DNA of 39,227 bases from an uncultured Verrucomicrobiae bacterium (GTDB lineage: Bacteria > Verrucomicrobiota > Verrucomicrobiia > Limisphaerales > J093), in contig CALFAV010000026.1 of NCBI GenBank assembly GCA_937946835.1, forward strand, positions 1-39,227, read 5' to 3'. Position 1 is the first letter of the stretch; each line of letters begins with the position of its first letter. The position numbers and the translations under genes were made by a program. Shown here piece after piece: positions 16,676 to 26,089 of the stretch. Below the pieces are notes generated by a model that ran no database searches, was not told the origin of the DNA, and saw nothing but the letters and a program-made list of their open reading frames with translations.

Positions 16676-17151
16676 ACGCGCGGTCAAGTCGCCCCCCCTT
16701 CGGCGGCCGTTTCGGAGAAGCGCGCTTCGCCAGCCCCTGCGCCCGCCGGGCGGGAAGCCCGGCACTCCGGCAGTCGGGTCGCCCGCCGCTACTTTGGCGG
16801 CCAGGGCGGCCGCCCTCCGGGAGGCCCAGCGCCGGCAGGGACGCCGGACCGGGCCTCAGCCTTTGGAGTGTGCCCGCTTGCGGGCGCTTTCTGATGGCGG
16901 GCCGGCTGGAAGCCGGCGCTCCGGAGTAGCGGCAGCCATCTTGGCTGCCGTAGAGGGCGGCAACTTGCCGCCCGGGTCCGCGGCGCCGACGCCGCGGCGT
17001 CCTACCTGGTAGCGCCGACTTCCAGTCTGCCGTATCGCGGGTTTTCAACCCGCCGACCGCTGCCGGAACCCCGCTCGCCGGCTGGAAGCCGGCGCTCCGG
17101 CGTAGCGGCAACCGTCCCGGTTGCCGGAGAGGGCGGCAGCTTGCCACCAGC
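16676..17151. repeat. Array of tight hairpins between convergent genes (copy B region)
   Basis: No gene seen. The 476-bp gap is nearly filled by short perfect or near-perfect hairpins with 2-5 nt loops. Clear ones: GCCGGCT-gga-AGCCGGC (16901-16917), CGGCAGCCA-tct-TGGCTGCCG (16930-16950), GGGCGGCA-act-TGCCGCCC (16955-16973), GCGGGTT-ttc-AACCCGC (17037-17053), GCCGGCT-gga-AGCCGGC (17077-17093) and CGGCAACCG-tcc-CGGTTGCCG (17106-17126). The 24-bp block 16901-16924 is repeated exactly at 17077-17100. More degenerate hairpins occupy 16690-16890. Translations of this DNA give Arg/Trp-rich strings and I do not accept them as proteins. Confidence 0.85.
17010..17098. repeat. 89-bp repeat copy B, 4 mismatches to 22690-22778
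   Basis: Aligned by eye, this segment and 22690-22778 have equal length and differ at 4 of 89 positions. It holds three hairpins (17014-17030, 17037-17053, 17077-17093), the first two joined by CGTATC as in copies A and C. Confidence 0.9.
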
Positions 17152-19005
17152 TCAGGCGCCGCGGCGTCGAAGCCGGCGCAGCGCTGCCTTCACCCGCCAG
17201 CCCGCGTGCTCGAGGGCCGCCCGGGCCGTGGCGGCCTCCGTTCCGGTGAGCGTCTGCACGATCCGCACCGCCCGGTCCCGCAACTTGGCGTTGCTGGGCC
17301 GCACGTCCACCATGAGGTTTTCCACCACCTTGCCCAGGCGGACCATTGTGAGCGTGGACAGGATGTTGAGCATCTGTTTGGTGGCCGTGCCCGCCTTCAG
17401 GCGCGTGGACCCGGTGAGCACCTCCGGTCCCACCACCGGCGCAAGCACCACGTCCGGCCGCGTGCCCGGGGCAAAGCGCAGGTGGGGGGTGAAACAAATC
17501 AGGGCCGTGCGCGCCCCGGCCGCCCGCGCCGCGTGCAGGGCGCCCCAGACAAACGGCGTGCGGCCACTGGCGGCGATGCCGACCACCAAATCCCGCGACC
17601 CCACACCGCGAAAACGCACCGCCCGTGCCCCGGCTTCGGCGTCGTCCTCCGCCCCCTCGAGGGATCGCCACAGCGCCGTCTGGCCCCCGGCGATGATGCC
17701 CTGCACCTGCTCGGGCTCGACGCCGAAGGTGGGCGGGCACTCACTGGCGTCCAGCACGCCCAACCGCCCGCTGGTGCCGGCCCCCACATAAATCAACCGG
17801 CCGCCGCGGCGCAGGCAGTTCGCCGCCAGCCGCACCGCGCGTTCCAACTCCGCCCGCACCGCCCACACCGCCCGGGGCAGGCGGGCGTCCTCCCGCAGCA
17901 TCAACTCGATGGCCGCCCGCAGCGGCATCCGGTCCAGCCCCCGCGAGCGCGGGTGGCGCGCCTCGGTGGGGGACGGCGCGGTGGCTTCCGGCACGGGATA
18001 AACCGCCGGGGCCACAGGAACGGGGTGAACCTGCCCGGCTCCGGTGGCCCCGACGGATCGGGACCCCGCCGCGGTCTCCCGCCACAAAGCCCGCGCCCGC
18101 TCGACCGCACCCCAGGCCCCCTCCCGCCTCAGGGGGCAAAAACGCGCCGGCCGCCACGCTGCGCGCACGAGGCTCCGGACCCGGGCCGCAAACGCCGGCT
18201 GCTTCGCCAACACCCCGCCGGCCAGAACAAACTCGACCGGTGCATTCGCCCGGGCCAACCGGGCGGCGCAGCGCACGGCATCCCGTGCCAACACCGCCGC
18301 CGCCCCCGCGAGCACCCGCCCGGCCAGCCGGTCGCCGGCCGCGGCCGCTGCACCAATTTCCTCGGCCAGGGCGGCCACGTCCGCCTTGCTGGCGGCGTGG
18401 ACCCAGGTCACCAGGTCATTGGGCTCGTTCAACGCCAGCGCCCGCAGCAGCCGCGCGCCGAGCCGGGGCCAGCGCCCGGTCCGATCGTACTGCTCGACCA
18501 CCGCCCGCAGCGCCGCCAACGCCACGTCGTACCCGCTGCCGCGGTCGCCCAGCAAATGCCCCCAGCCGCCCACCCGGACTGCGCGGCCGGACCGGTTTTG
18601 GCCAAAGCAGCACGAACCGGTGCCGCTGATGACCACCACCCGCGCCGCGACCTCCGCCGACACCGGCCCCGCGGCGGCAAAAGCGGTCTCGAGGTCGTTG
18701 CCCGCCCAACACGGCACACCGGGCCACGCGCGGGCGGCGGCGGTGCGAATGCGCCGGCGGTCCGATTCCTCACGTGCGCCGGCCAGGCCGAGACCCACGG
18801 CGGCCGGGGCCGGCAGGCGGGCGGCCAGGTCGCGGAGGTGCCGGACCAGGGCGGCGTCGTCGAGCAGGCGCACGTTGGCCGGGCCGGCCTCGATGCGGGC
18901 GAGCACCTGATCGGCGGCGTTCACCGCCAGGGCCACGGTGCGGGTGCCGCCGGCTTCGAGGCCGATCACCAGGGGGGCGGCGGGTTCAACGCGGGGAGCT
19001 GCCAT
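17152..19005 (-). CDS. murQ: Fused BadF-type amino sugar kinase and MurNAc-6-phosphate etherase
   Basis: Two-domain cytoplasmic protein of 617 residues. Residues 10-300 are a BadF/BadG-type kinase: IGLEAGGTRT (phosphate-1 loop), GLGLAGA, ISGTGSCCFG (phosphate-2) and LAGGVLAKQP (adenosine motif), as in N-acetylglucosamine kinase and MurK. A linker rich in Pro and Val (about 310-345) leads to MurQ, which opens with TEARHPRSRGLD and has GAGTSGRLG, ASECPPTFG with catalytic E422, GAEDD with E453, GIAASGRTPFV and GSTRLKAGTATKQMLN. Together they would phosphorylate MurNAc and cleave its lactyl ether to give GlcNAc-6-phosphate, replacing the phosphotransferase route. The start at 19005 avoids a long low-quality extension. 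It is divergent from the flippase cluster, with no MurNAc transporter in sight. Confidence 0.93.
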   Translation of the reverse strand: MAAPRVEPAAPLVIGLEAGGTRTVALAVNAADQVLARIEAGPANVRLLDDAALVRHLRDLAARLPAPAAVGLGLAGAREESDRRRIRTAAARAWPGVPCWAGNDLETAFAAAGPVSAEVAARVVVISGTGSCCFGQNRSGRAVRVGGWGHLLGDRGSGYDVALAALRAVVEQYDRTGRWPRLGARLLRALALNEPNDLVTWVHAASKADVAALAEEIGAAAAAGDRLAGRVLAGAAAVLARDAVRCAARLARANAPVEFVLAGGVLAKQPAFAARVRSLVRAAWRPARFCPLRREGAWGAVERARALWRETAAGSRSVGATGAGQVHPVPVAPAVYPVPEATAPSPTEARHPRSRGLDRMPLRAAIELMLREDARLPRAVWAVRAELERAVRLAANCLRRGGRLIYVGAGTSGRLGVLDASECPPTFGVEPEQVQGIIAGGQTALWRSLEGAEDDAEAGARAVRFRGVGSRDLVVGIAASGRTPFVWGALHAARAAGARTALICFTPHLRFAPGTRPDVVLAPVVGPEVLTGSTRLKAGTATKQMLNILSTLTMVRLGKVVENLMVDVRPSNAKLRDRAVRIVQTLTGTEAATARAALEHAGWRVKAALRRLRRRGA

Positions 19006-19110
19006 GCGCCGGCCGCCAAGCTGCGGGTGCGGGTTCGGGCCGTCAATTGCGCAGGCGACGACATCCCGCGGCCGCTGGGGCCGTGGAATGCTGGCGGCGG
19101 AGTGCCGGCT

Positions 19111-19131
19111 CACCGCCGCACCGCGGCGGTG
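19111..19131. promoter_or_regulatory. 9-bp hairpin with 3-nt loop in divergent gap
   Basis: CACCGCCGC (19111-19119), ACC, GCGGCGGTG (19123-19131). It sits about 105 bp before the kinase-MurQ start and about 170 bp before the flippase start. Its tight loop resembles the dispersed hairpins, but it lacks their flanking spacers, so an operator or leader structure is as likely. Confidence 0.35.
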
Positions 19132-19301
19132 CGAAGTCCCGGGTTCAATGGTCAAGAGTCGGCACCGGCTTCCGGGGCGGGATTTGGTCCGCCATGAACA
19201 GCCCCCAACGAGCCCACGGCTCGGCGCGCGTGCCCGCCCGGGCCGCCCAACTTTGTGTCGCGTTTGACGGTCGGGCTGGCAACCATGCGGCCTTCGGGAT
19301 C

Positions 19302-20615
19302 ATGGATTCGGTCAGCCCAGAAACTAGCACCGCTCCGGCTCTGCCCGCGGCGGGTCAGCCGGCGGCGTTCCCCGATCGGGTGGGGCGGTTTGCGCGGGCG
19401 TTTGGCTGGGCGGCATTCTGGCAGGTGCTGGGCAAGCTCATCGGCGTCATCGGTCTGTCCTACGCGTACCGCTGCCTGGGGTCGGAAAACGTCGGGGTGT
19501 CCGGCACCGTGCTGGCCACGGTGATGCTCGCGCAGGTGGTTTTGGACTTCGGCCTGGAGATTGTCGCGGTGCGGCACGTGGCGGCCGGCACGGTGCGGTT
19601 GGAGGAACTGACGCCGGCGTTGTTCACGCTGCGCGGGTTGCTGGCGGGGGGTGCGCTGCTGGTGGGTGCCGTGGTGGTGCCGTGGCTGCCCCTGCCCGCG
19701 CCGGTGCGCTGGGTCTGGTGGTGGGGCGTGGTGCACCTGGCCTTTTTGACCGCAAACTTCAGTTGGTATTTCCAGGCCACGGACCGGATGCCGCGGTTTT
19801 CCCTGCTCCAGAACGTGACCGCCATCGCCACGAGCCTGGTGTTCCTGCTGGCCTTCCGGCCGGGGCAGCGGCTGGGCAGCGACCTGGTGGTGACGTTGAC
19901 GCTCAACGCGCTCCTCACGGCGGGCGTGTGGCTGTGGATTCAGCGTCGGGTGGGCCGGGGGCTGTTCCGCCCGGCCGCACTACCCCTGGCCCTGCGGCTG
20001 TTTCGCGAGGCGCGGCCCACCTGGGTCTTCAACCTCCTGTACACCGCGCTGGTGAACCTGAACCTGCCGTTGTGCGCCCTGCTGCTGGGCGACCGCGCCG
20101 CCGGGCATTTCCGCTCCGCCGCCATGCTCGTGGCCGCGGTGCAGACGTTTCTGAGCTATTTCGCGCTGATGCTCAATCCGCGCATCGTGCGCTGGCGGGC
20201 GGCGGGGCCGGGGGTGCTGCAGCGCCGGCTGTGGGCGCTGACCGGGGCGTTTGGCGTGGCCGCGGGTCTGTGCCTGGGCGGTCTCTGGCTGGTGCGCGTA
20301 CCGTTGGTGCGGCTGCTGTGGGGCGAGGACTTCCTGCCCGCCGCCACGGTGCTGCCGCAACTGATGGCGGCCAAATTCCTCGCCGTGGCCAGCGGGTTGC
20401 TGGTCTGGGGCCTGTTCGCCCACTACCGGGAGTGGCGGGCGGTGGCCTGCGTGGCGCCGTGCGTGGCGGTGGCCCTGGTTTTCAACCTGTGGTTGATCCC
20501 CCGGCACGGGATCACGGCCGCCGCCTGGCTGTATTTCGGTGCCGAGGGGCTGCTGCTGGCGCTGACTTTCCTGAACCTGAACCGCGTGGAGCGCGCCCCC
20601 GCCCGCACCGCATGA
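19302..20615 (+). CDS. Polysaccharide flippase (MATE-like/Wzx family)
   Basis: Integral membrane protein of 437 residues with about 12-14 hydrophobic segments, of the oligosaccharide flippase family that moves lipid-linked glycans across the inner membrane. The N-terminal signature region (FGWAAFWQVLGKLIGVIG, YRCLGSENVGVSGTVLA) and the paired six-helix layout fit Wzx and related exporters. The start is uncertain: ATG at 19302 gives an N-terminus of normal length, while ATG at 19194 would add 36 residues of low-complexity sequence. The stop overlaps the next gene's ATG (ATGA), so translation is probably coupled with the FkbM methyltransferase. With the GT9 gene downstream this forms a surface polysaccharide or LPS unit. 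Substrate not inferable. Confidence 0.88.
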   Translation: MDSVSPETSTAPALPAAGQPAAFPDRVGRFARAFGWAAFWQVLGKLIGVIGLSYAYRCLGSENVGVSGTVLATVMLAQVVLDFGLEIVAVRHVAAGTVRLEELTPALFTLRGLLAGGALLVGAVVVPWLPLPAPVRWVWWWGVVHLAFLTANFSWYFQATDRMPRFSLLQNVTAIATSLVFLLAFRPGQRLGSDLVVTLTLNALLTAGVWLWIQRRVGRGLFRPAALPLALRLFREARPTWVFNLLYTALVNLNLPLCALLLGDRAAGHFRSAAMLVAAVQTFLSYFALMLNPRIVRWRAAGPGVLQRRLWALTGAFGVAAGLCLGGLWLVRVPLVRLLWGEDFLPAATVLPQLMAAKFLAVASGLLVWGLFAHYREWRAVACVAPCVAVALVFNLWLIPRHGITAAAWLYFGAEGLLLALTFLNLNRVERAPARTA

Positions 20616-21517
20616 AAAATCCGTTCACGCAGTGCCTGATCGCCGCCCGCACCTGGGTCGCCCTGCGCCGTCGCCGGCCCGGCCTGTTTCGCCTGCGCGA
20701 TGCCGCCCTGCAATTTCACCGCGTGGTGCTGCCCGCGCGCTTCTCGTACCGGGCCGCGGCCCGCGCCCTGGCCCGGCACGCGCGCATCGAGGCGGAGGGC
20801 GAGGCCTGGCGGGTGACCCTGCCCGGGCACGGCGGCCTGGTGTTTTACTGGCCCGCGCCGCCGGACCCGAATCTGTGGTTCCTCATCGAGCAGGAGTTGA
20901 CCCCGCGCAATCCGCACTTCTACACCACATCGCCCGTGCGGTTGGGGGCCGCCAGCCGCGTGCTGGACGTGGGCGCGTGTGAAGGGCTGTTTGCCTTCCG
21001 TTGCCTGCGCCAGCGGCTGGCCCGCGAGGTCATCGCCTTCGAGCCGTCTCCGGTCATGAGTGCCCTGCTTCGGCGCGGGGCCGAGGCCAACGGCGTGGCC
21101 GACCGCCTCCGCGTGGAGGCCCTGGCCGTGGCCGCGCGCAGCGGAACGGTGCGGTTCGACACCACCCCGGGTGCGGAAAGCGGGCGCCTGGACGCCGGGG
21201 CCGTCACCGGCCCGCAGGTGGCCTGCACCTCGCTGGACGAGTACTGCCGCGGCCATGGGCTGGCTTTGACCCCGGAGGACCTGATCAAGGTGGATGCCGA
21301 GGGCGCGGACTTCGACGTGGTGCGCGGCGCCGAGGGCCTGATCCGCACCGCCGCCCCGCAACTGGCGGTGACCACGTATCACTGCGACGAACATGCCGGG
21401 CAGATCGTGGACTGGCTGAGCCGGGCGCAACCCGGGTACCGGCTGCGCTTGAAGGGCTTTGCCTTCTGGACCCCGCGTCCCCGGCCGCTGATGCTCCTGG
21501 CCTCGACCCGGGATTGA
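20612..21517 (+). CDS. FkbM-family methyltransferase
   Basis: SAM-dependent methyltransferase of 301 residues. The SAM-binding motif I is RVLDVGACEGLFAF at about 118-131, followed by EVIAFEPSPVM and the family's later motif DLIKVDAEGADFDVVRGAEGLI. FkbM-type enzymes O-methylate sugars and other small molecules, and in such clusters often cap O-antigen or exopolysaccharide residues. The N-terminal 110 residues are basic and do not match a known domain; they may help binding to membrane or acceptor. The ATG overlaps the flippase stop by 4 bp and the gene is followed after 16 bp by the GT9 gene, so the three are an operon. Acceptor is unknown. Confidence 0.9.
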   Translation: MKNPFTQCLIAARTWVALRRRRPGLFRLRDAALQFHRVVLPARFSYRAAARALARHARIEAEGEAWRVTLPGHGGLVFYWPAPPDPNLWFLIEQELTPRNPHFYTTSPVRLGAASRVLDVGACEGLFAFRCLRQRLAREVIAFEPSPVMSALLRRGAEANGVADRLRVEALAVAARSGTVRFDTTPGAESGRLDAGAVTGPQVACTSLDEYCRGHGLALTPEDLIKVDAEGADFDVVRGAEGLIRTAAPQLAVTTYHCDEHAGQIVDWLSRAQPGYRLRLKGFAFWTPRPRPLMLLASTRD

Positions 21518-21533
21518 ACATCCGCCCGCCGCC

Positions 21534-22604
21534 GTGAAGGTGTTGATCGTCAAGTTGAGCTCGCTGGGCGACGTGATCCACACCCTGCCCGCGCTGACCA
21601 CGCTGCGGCGCGCCCGGCCGGACGCCCACCTGGCCTGGCTGGTGGAACCGGCGGCCACCGAAATTCTGCTCGGCCATCCCGCCCTGGACCGCGTGTTGGT
21701 CCTGCCCCGAACCGAGTGGCGGGTGATGCTTCGCACCGGCCGTCTCCTGACCGCGACGCGGCGGCTGGGCGCCTTCCTGCGCGAGCTGCGCGACACGTTT
21801 TACGATCTGGTCCTGGACTTCCAGGGGCTGGCCAAAAGCGCCGTCTGGGTGGCCGCGGCGCGCGCCGCGCGCAAGGTCGGTCCCGGCCCGGGACGGCGTC
21901 GGAACGAGCTGGCCTGGGGAGCCTACACCGAGCGCGTGCCCCTGCCCGACCCCGGCGCTCACGCGGTGGAACGCCACCTGGCGCTGCTCGAAAAACTCGG
22001 CCTGCCCCGGCTGCCGGTGCGCTATGACCTGCCCGTCCCGGCTGAACACGAACGCGAGGCGGGTGCGTTGTTGGCCGGGCTGGGATTGGCCCCCGGCGCG
22101 GCCTTTGTGGCGGCGGTGCCCCAAACCCGCTGGCCCACCAAGAACTGGACCGCCGCGGGCTTTGCCGCGGTGGCCGACGCCCTGGCCCAACGCGGCCTGC
22201 CGGTGGTCTTCACCGGGGCACCGGCGGACCGCGCGGCGTTGGATGAAATCGCCGCCGCCCTGCGCACCCCCATGCGACGGCTCGACGGCCGGACCTCGTT
22301 GAAAACGCTCGCCGCGGTGTTTCGCCACGCCCGGGTGGTCCTGGCCACTGACACCGGCCCGATGCACCTGGCCGTGGCCGTGGGCACGCCGGTGGTGGCT
22401 TTGTTCGGCCCCACGGACCCGGGCTACACCGGGCCGCACGGCGCCGGCCATGTCGTCCTGCGCCGTGGGGTCCCCTGCAGCCCCTGCTTCAAAAGAACCT
22501 GCCACACCCGCGTGGTGGAACGTCACGCCTGCATGACGCGCATTTCCGTCGAGGAGGTCGTGCGGGCGGTGCTTCAACAAGGCGGCACACTGGCAGAGCG
22601 GTGA
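21534..22604 (+). CDS. Glycosyltransferase family 9 (heptosyltransferase-like)
   Basis: ADP-heptose:LPS heptosyltransferase-type GT9 enzyme of 356 residues, starting with GTG at 21534. The N-terminus MKVLIVKLSSLGDVIHTLPAL is the classic family start. The C-terminal nucleotide-sugar half has TRWPTKNW, TDTGPMHLAVAVGTPVVALFGPTDP and a Cys-rich end (PCSPCFKRTCHTRVVERHACM) common in WaaC/WaaF relatives. It likely adds heptose or a related sugar to the LPS inner core on the cytoplasmic face of the inner membrane. It ends the flippase-methyltransferase-GT9 operon. A Gram-negative type envelope is implied. Exact donor cannot be told. Confidence 0.93.
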   Translation: MKVLIVKLSSLGDVIHTLPALTTLRRARPDAHLAWLVEPAATEILLGHPALDRVLVLPRTEWRVMLRTGRLLTATRRLGAFLRELRDTFYDLVLDFQGLAKSAVWVAAARAARKVGPGPGRRRNELAWGAYTERVPLPDPGAHAVERHLALLEKLGLPRLPVRYDLPVPAEHEREAGALLAGLGLAPGAAFVAAVPQTRWPTKNWTAAGFAAVADALAQRGLPVVFTGAPADRAALDEIAAALRTPMRRLDGRTSLKTLAAVFRHARVVLATDTGPMHLAVAVGTPVVALFGPTDPGYTGPHGAGHVVLRRGVPCSPCFKRTCHTRVVERHACMTRISVEEVVRAVLQQGGTLAER

Positions 22605-22607
22605 CCT

Positions 22608-22631
22608 CCCAAGGGACCAAGCTCACTTGGG
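22608..22631 (+). terminator. Weak hairpin after the GT9 gene
   Basis: CCCAAG (22608-22613) pairs with CTTGGG (22626-22631) across a 12-nt loop, starting 3 nt after the stop. There is no U-tract immediately after it. Confidence 0.3.
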
Positions 22632-22689
22632 CAACTTTGGAAAAAACCACCGGCCCGTCTGTACGGGCGGCGGGACACTCACGCCGCTG

Positions 22690-22859
22690 TAGCGCAGACT
22701 TCCAGTCTGCCGTATCGCGGGTTTCCAACCCGCCGACCACTGCCGGAACCCCCCTCGCCGGCTGGAAGCCGGCGCTCCAGTTGCCCGGTTGGCGGGAAGC
22801 CGGCGCTCCGGCGGTGCGGCAGCCGACCCGGCCACGGTAGAAGTGGCAGCTTGCCACCC
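22690..22859. repeat. Tight-hairpin repeat, copy C (in gap 22605-22973)
   Basis: Perfect hairpins GCAGACT-tcc-AGTCTGC (22694-22710), GCGGGTT-tcc-AACCCGC (22717-22733) and GCCGGCT-gga-AGCCGGC (22757-22773) are followed by a partial repeat of the third module (from 22791) and GTGGCA-gct-TGCCAC near 22846-22856. The first 89 bp are almost identical to copy B. The rest of the 369-bp gap before the ABC gene shows no gene. Confidence 0.9.
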
Positions 22860-22973
22860 GGAGTCATCTGGCGGTGCGGCCAGGTCCCCGGCTCCGCGTT
22901 GATGACCGGCGAAGGGTTTTGCGTCCGCCGCACTTGCTGCCTTCCGGGGCGACTGCTACCAACGGGTTTGGCG

Positions 22974-23720
22974 GTGACGACGTTGACCGAATCCGCACCT
23001 CCCCCGGTGGTGACCCGCGAACCGATGTTTCGCGTGCGCGGCCTGACCAAGGTCTATGGCAGCGGCCCGGCGGCGGTCCACGCCCTGGCGGGGGTGGACC
23101 TGGATTTGTACGCCGGGGAACTGGTGGTGTTGCTCGGCCCCTCGGGCAGCGGCAAGACCACGTTGTTGAACAACCTGGGCGGCTTGGACGTGCCCACGGG
23201 CGGCGAACTGTGGTTTCGGGACCTGGACCTGACCGCGGCAGACGAGGACACCCTCACGCGGTACCGGCGCGACGCGGTCGGGTTCATCTTCCAGTTCTAC
23301 AACCTCATCCCCAGCCTCACCGCCCGCGAGAACGTGGCATTGATCACCGAAATCGCGCGTGACCCGCTGGAGCCGGAGGAGGCCCTGCGCCTGGTCGGCC
23401 TGGGCGGCCGTCTGGATCACTTCCCGGCCCAGCTTTCCGGCGGCGAGCAGCAACGCGTGGCCATCGCCCGGGCCATCGCCAAGCGCCCGGAGGTGCTCTT
23501 GTGCGACGAACCGACCGGCGCGCTGGACGTGAAAACCGGCATCGTGGTACTCGAGGCCATCGAGCGGCTCAACCGCGAGCTGGGCACCCTCACGGTCATC
23601 ATCACCCACAACGCCGTCATGGCCGACCTGGCCGACCGGGTGATTTACCTCATGGACGGCCGGGTGCAGCAGGTGCGCGAAAACGCGCGTCGCTGCCCCG
23701 CCAGCAGCCTGAAGTGGTGA
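22974..23720 (+). CDS. ABC transporter ATPase, LolD/MacB type
   Basis: ATP-binding subunit of 248 residues in the MacB/LolD/FtsE branch. Walker A is [12 protein letters not shown], the Q-loop region [16 protein letters not shown], the signature [19 protein letters not shown], Walker [13 protein letters not shown] and the H-loop IITHN. The start is uncertain: GTG at 22974 gives an 18-residue lead before [11 protein letters not shown], while ATG at 23025 would begin directly at that motif; no Shine-Dalgarno decides. The stop overlaps the permease start (GTGA), and an HlyD-type adaptor follows, so the three form one export or lipoprotein/peptide-handling system. The C-terminal tail ([15 protein letters not shown]) is Cys-containing and slightly longer than usual. 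Confidence 0.93.
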   Translation: MTTLTESAPPPVVTREPMFRVRGLTKVYGSGPAAVHALAGVDLDLYAGELVVLLGPSGSGKTTLLNNLGGLDVPTGGELWFRDLDLTAADEDTLTRYRRDAVGFIFQFYNLIPSLTARENVALITEIARDPLEPEEALRLVGLGGRLDHFPAQLSGGEQQRVAIARAIAKRPEVLLCDEPTGALDVKTGIVVLEAIERLNRELGTLTVIITHNAVMADLADRVIYLMDGRVQQVRENARRCPASSLKW

Positions 23721-26086
23721 ACCTTTCCCAACTGGACCGCAAGCTGGTGCGCGACCTGACCCGGATGAAGGGCCAGACGCTGGCGGTGTCCCTGGTCATG
23801 GCCTGCGGCCTGGCCATGATGATCATGGCGCGCAGCCTGATCCATTCGCTGGACAGCGCGCGGGCCGAGTACTACCGGACCCACCGTTTCGCCGAGGTGT
23901 TTGTCCACCTCAAGCGCGCCCCCCAAGCCGTGGCCGACCGGATTCGCGCCCTGCCCGGGGTGGCGGCGGTGCAGACCGGCATCGCGCGGCAGGTCACGCT
24001 GGACCTCGCCGGACTGGACGAGCCGGCCAGCGGTCAGGTGCGCTCGTTGCCGGACCAGGGTGCGCCGGAGCTCAACCGGCTGTTCCTGCGGCGCGGGCGC
24101 TGGCTGGTGCCCGGCCGGCCCGACGAGGTGCTGGTGGGCGAGGCGTTTGCCGAAGCCAACGGCCTGCAACCGGGCGATACCGTGACCATGCTCCTGAACG
24201 GGCGGCGCCGCACCCTGCGGCTGGCCGGTATCGTGCTCTCGCCCGAGTTCGTCTTCGAGTCGCGCCCGGGCGCGGCCCTGCCGGACAACCGGACCTACGG
24301 CATTTTCTGGATGCCGTACCGCGAGGTGGCCGCGGCGTTTGACCTCGAGGACGCCTTCAATTACGCGGCTCTCACCCTCGAGCCGGGCGCCAACGAAAGG
24401 GCGGTCATTGCCGCGCTGGACCGGTTGCTGGAGCCGTACGGGGGCCACGGCGCCCACGGCCGCGCGGATCATCCCTCGGATATTCGGGTGTCGGACGAAA
24501 TCCGCGTGTTGCGGACGCTCTCGGTGGGGTTTCCGGTGGTGTTTCTGAGCGTGGCGGCGTTCATGACCAACGCGATTCTGGCGCGGCTGCTGAACCTGCA
24601 ACGCGAGCAGATCGCCATTCTCAAGGCCTTCGGTTTCTCGAACCGGCAGGTGGCCACGCATTACCTGAAGTTCGCCCTGGTCATGGTGGTGCTGGGGACA
24701 CTCCTGGGCGGGGCGGGTGGCAGTGCACTGGGCCATCGGCTGGTGCGGCTGTACACCAACTTTTTCCGGTTTCCCGCTCTCGAATTTCGGCTCGACCAGG
24801 CCGCGCTGGGACTGGCCCTGGGCGTGTGCGCCGGAGCGGCGCTGCTGGGGGTTTGGAGCGCCGTGCGCCGCGCCGCGCGGCTGCCGCCGGCCGAGGCCAT
24901 GCGCCCCGAGCCGCCGGCGGACTATCGCCCCGCGCTGGTCGAGCGCACGGGCATCGCGCACTGGCTTTCGCACACCTTCCGGATCGCGGTCCGCAACCTG
25001 GAGCGCCGGCCGATGCAGGCCCTGTTCACGGTGGCGGGGCTGGCGCTGGCCACGGGCATTTTAATCGTGCCGAACGCCTTTCGCGACGCCGTGGCCCACG
25101 TGCTCGACTACGAGTGGGACACTCTCCAACGCCAGGACCTGAGCGTGGGGCTGGTCGAGCCGGCCCCGCCGGGGGTGGTCCACGAGTTCCGGCGCCTGCC
25201 CGGGGTGAAGACGATGGAGCCGTTTCGCACGGCGTTTGTACGCTTGCGGCACGGGCCCCGGCAGCGGCAACTCCCCCTCCAGGGGCAATTGCCCGCCGCC
25301 CTGCACAACCGGGTCATCGGCCCGGACGGGCGCCGCCTCACCCTGCCGCCGTTCGGCGTGGTGCTCTCGGCCAAGCTGGCCGAGGTGCTCGAGGCGCGCC
25401 CGGGCGACCCGATCGTGATCGAGGTGCTCGAGGGGCGGCGTCCCACGGTGGTGGCGCCGCTGGTGGGGCTGGCCGAGGACCTGGCCGGCGTGGCGGCCTA
25501 CATGGAGCTGGAGGCGTTGAACCGGCTGCTGGGCGAGGGCGACCGGGTGTCCGGCGCCAGCTTTTGCGTGGACCCGCTCCGACAGGCGGAGTTCCTGCGC
25601 GCCCTGAAGGAAATCCCGCGGGTGAGCTGGGTGGCGATCAAGGAGTCGCTGCGGGAAAATTTCCGCCGCACCACCGCCGCGAGCATCGGGCTGTTTCAGA
25701 AGGTGTACCTGGTGCTGGCGGTCATCGTGTCCTTCGGGGTGGTGTACAACAACGCCCGCATCTCGCTGGCCGAGCGGGCGCGCGAACTGGCCACGCTGCG
25801 GGTCATCGGCTTTTCCCGGCGCGAGGTGGGCGGGGTGCTGCTCACGGAGTTGAGCCTGTTGGGCGCCCTGGCCCTGCCGATCGGCCTGGCGCTGGGCACC
25901 GGCTTTGCCACGGCCATTGTGACGGCGGTGAACACCGAGACGGTCCGCATCCCGGTCATCCTCACGCCCGCCAACTACGCCTTCGCCGCGCTGGCGGTGC
26001 TGGTGGCCTCGGCCGGCTCGGCCGTGGTGGTGTTGCGCCGCCTCCAGCGGATTGACCTGGTCAGCGCCCTCAAGGCCCCGGAGTAA
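23717..26086 (+). CDS. FtsX/MacB-type permease with two FtsX domains
   Basis: Membrane subunit of 789 residues. A helix at about 22-42 precedes a large extracytoplasmic domain (45-260), then three helices (about 265-290, 320-340, 362-380). A second half begins with a helix at 434-450, another external domain (455-655) and three helices (660-678, 712-733, 753-772). This eight-helix double-FtsX layout is that of LolCE-like or AttF/YbbP-like permeases. The segments [17 protein letters not shown] and [19 protein letters not shown] are the two coupling loops before an FtsX helix. GTG at 23717 overlaps the ATPase stop, so translation is coupled. With the HlyD-type partner it resembles DevBCA or other tripartite exporters. 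Cargo is unknown. Confidence 0.92.
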   Translation: MNLSQLDRKLVRDLTRMKGQTLAVSLVMACGLAMMIMARSLIHSLDSARAEYYRTHRFAEVFVHLKRAPQAVADRIRALPGVAAVQTGIARQVTLDLAGLDEPASGQVRSLPDQGAPELNRLFLRRGRWLVPGRPDEVLVGEAFAEANGLQPGDTVTMLLNGRRRTLRLAGIVLSPEFVFESRPGAALPDNRTYGIFWMPYREVAAAFDLEDAFNYAALTLEPGANERAVIAALDRLLEPYGGHGAHGRADHPSDIRVSDEIRVLRTLSVGFPVVFLSVAAFMTNAILARLLNLQREQIAILKAFGFSNRQVATHYLKFALVMVVLGTLLGGAGGSALGHRLVRLYTNFFRFPALEFRLDQAALGLALGVCAGAALLGVWSAVRRAARLPPAEAMRPEPPADYRPALVERTGIAHWLSHTFRIAVRNLERRPMQALFTVAGLALATGILIVPNAFRDAVAHVLDYEWDTLQRQDLSVGLVEPAPPGVVHEFRRLPGVKTMEPFRTAFVRLRHGPRQRQLPLQGQLPAALHNRVIGPDGRRLTLPPFGVVLSAKLAEVLEARPGDPIVIEVLEGRRPTVVAPLVGLAEDLAGVAAYMELEALNRLLGEGDRVSGASFCVDPLRQAEFLRALKEIPRVSWVAIKESLRENFRRTTAASIGLFQKVYLVLAVIVSFGVVYNNARISLAERARELATLRVIGFSRREVGGVLLTELSLLGALALPIGLALGTGFATAIVTAVNTETVRIPVILTPANYAFAALAVLVASAGSAVVVLRRLQRIDLVSALKAPE

Positions 26087-26089
26087 TCC

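Noticed and set aside
14174..16765. 863-residue minus-strand open frame opposite the oxidoreductase and pseudopilin
   Set aside because: It spans two well-supported plus-strand genes and a gap and has no recognisable fold; a codon-bias shadow.
16590..17147. Possible small proteins in the hairpin arrays (also at 22489-22857 and 30056-30388)
   Set aside because: The strings ([15 protein letters not shown] and similar) are translations of the repeat itself and recur in several frames and gaps.
16676..17151. CRISPR array
   Set aside because: Repeats are short hairpins with irregular spacing and no unique spacers of equal length; no cas genes nearby.
19006..19155. 50-residue N-terminal extension of the kinase-MurQ protein
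   Set aside because: The extension is Arg/His/Pro-rich with no family similarity; the phosphate-binding motif sits at the usual distance from the ATG at 19005.
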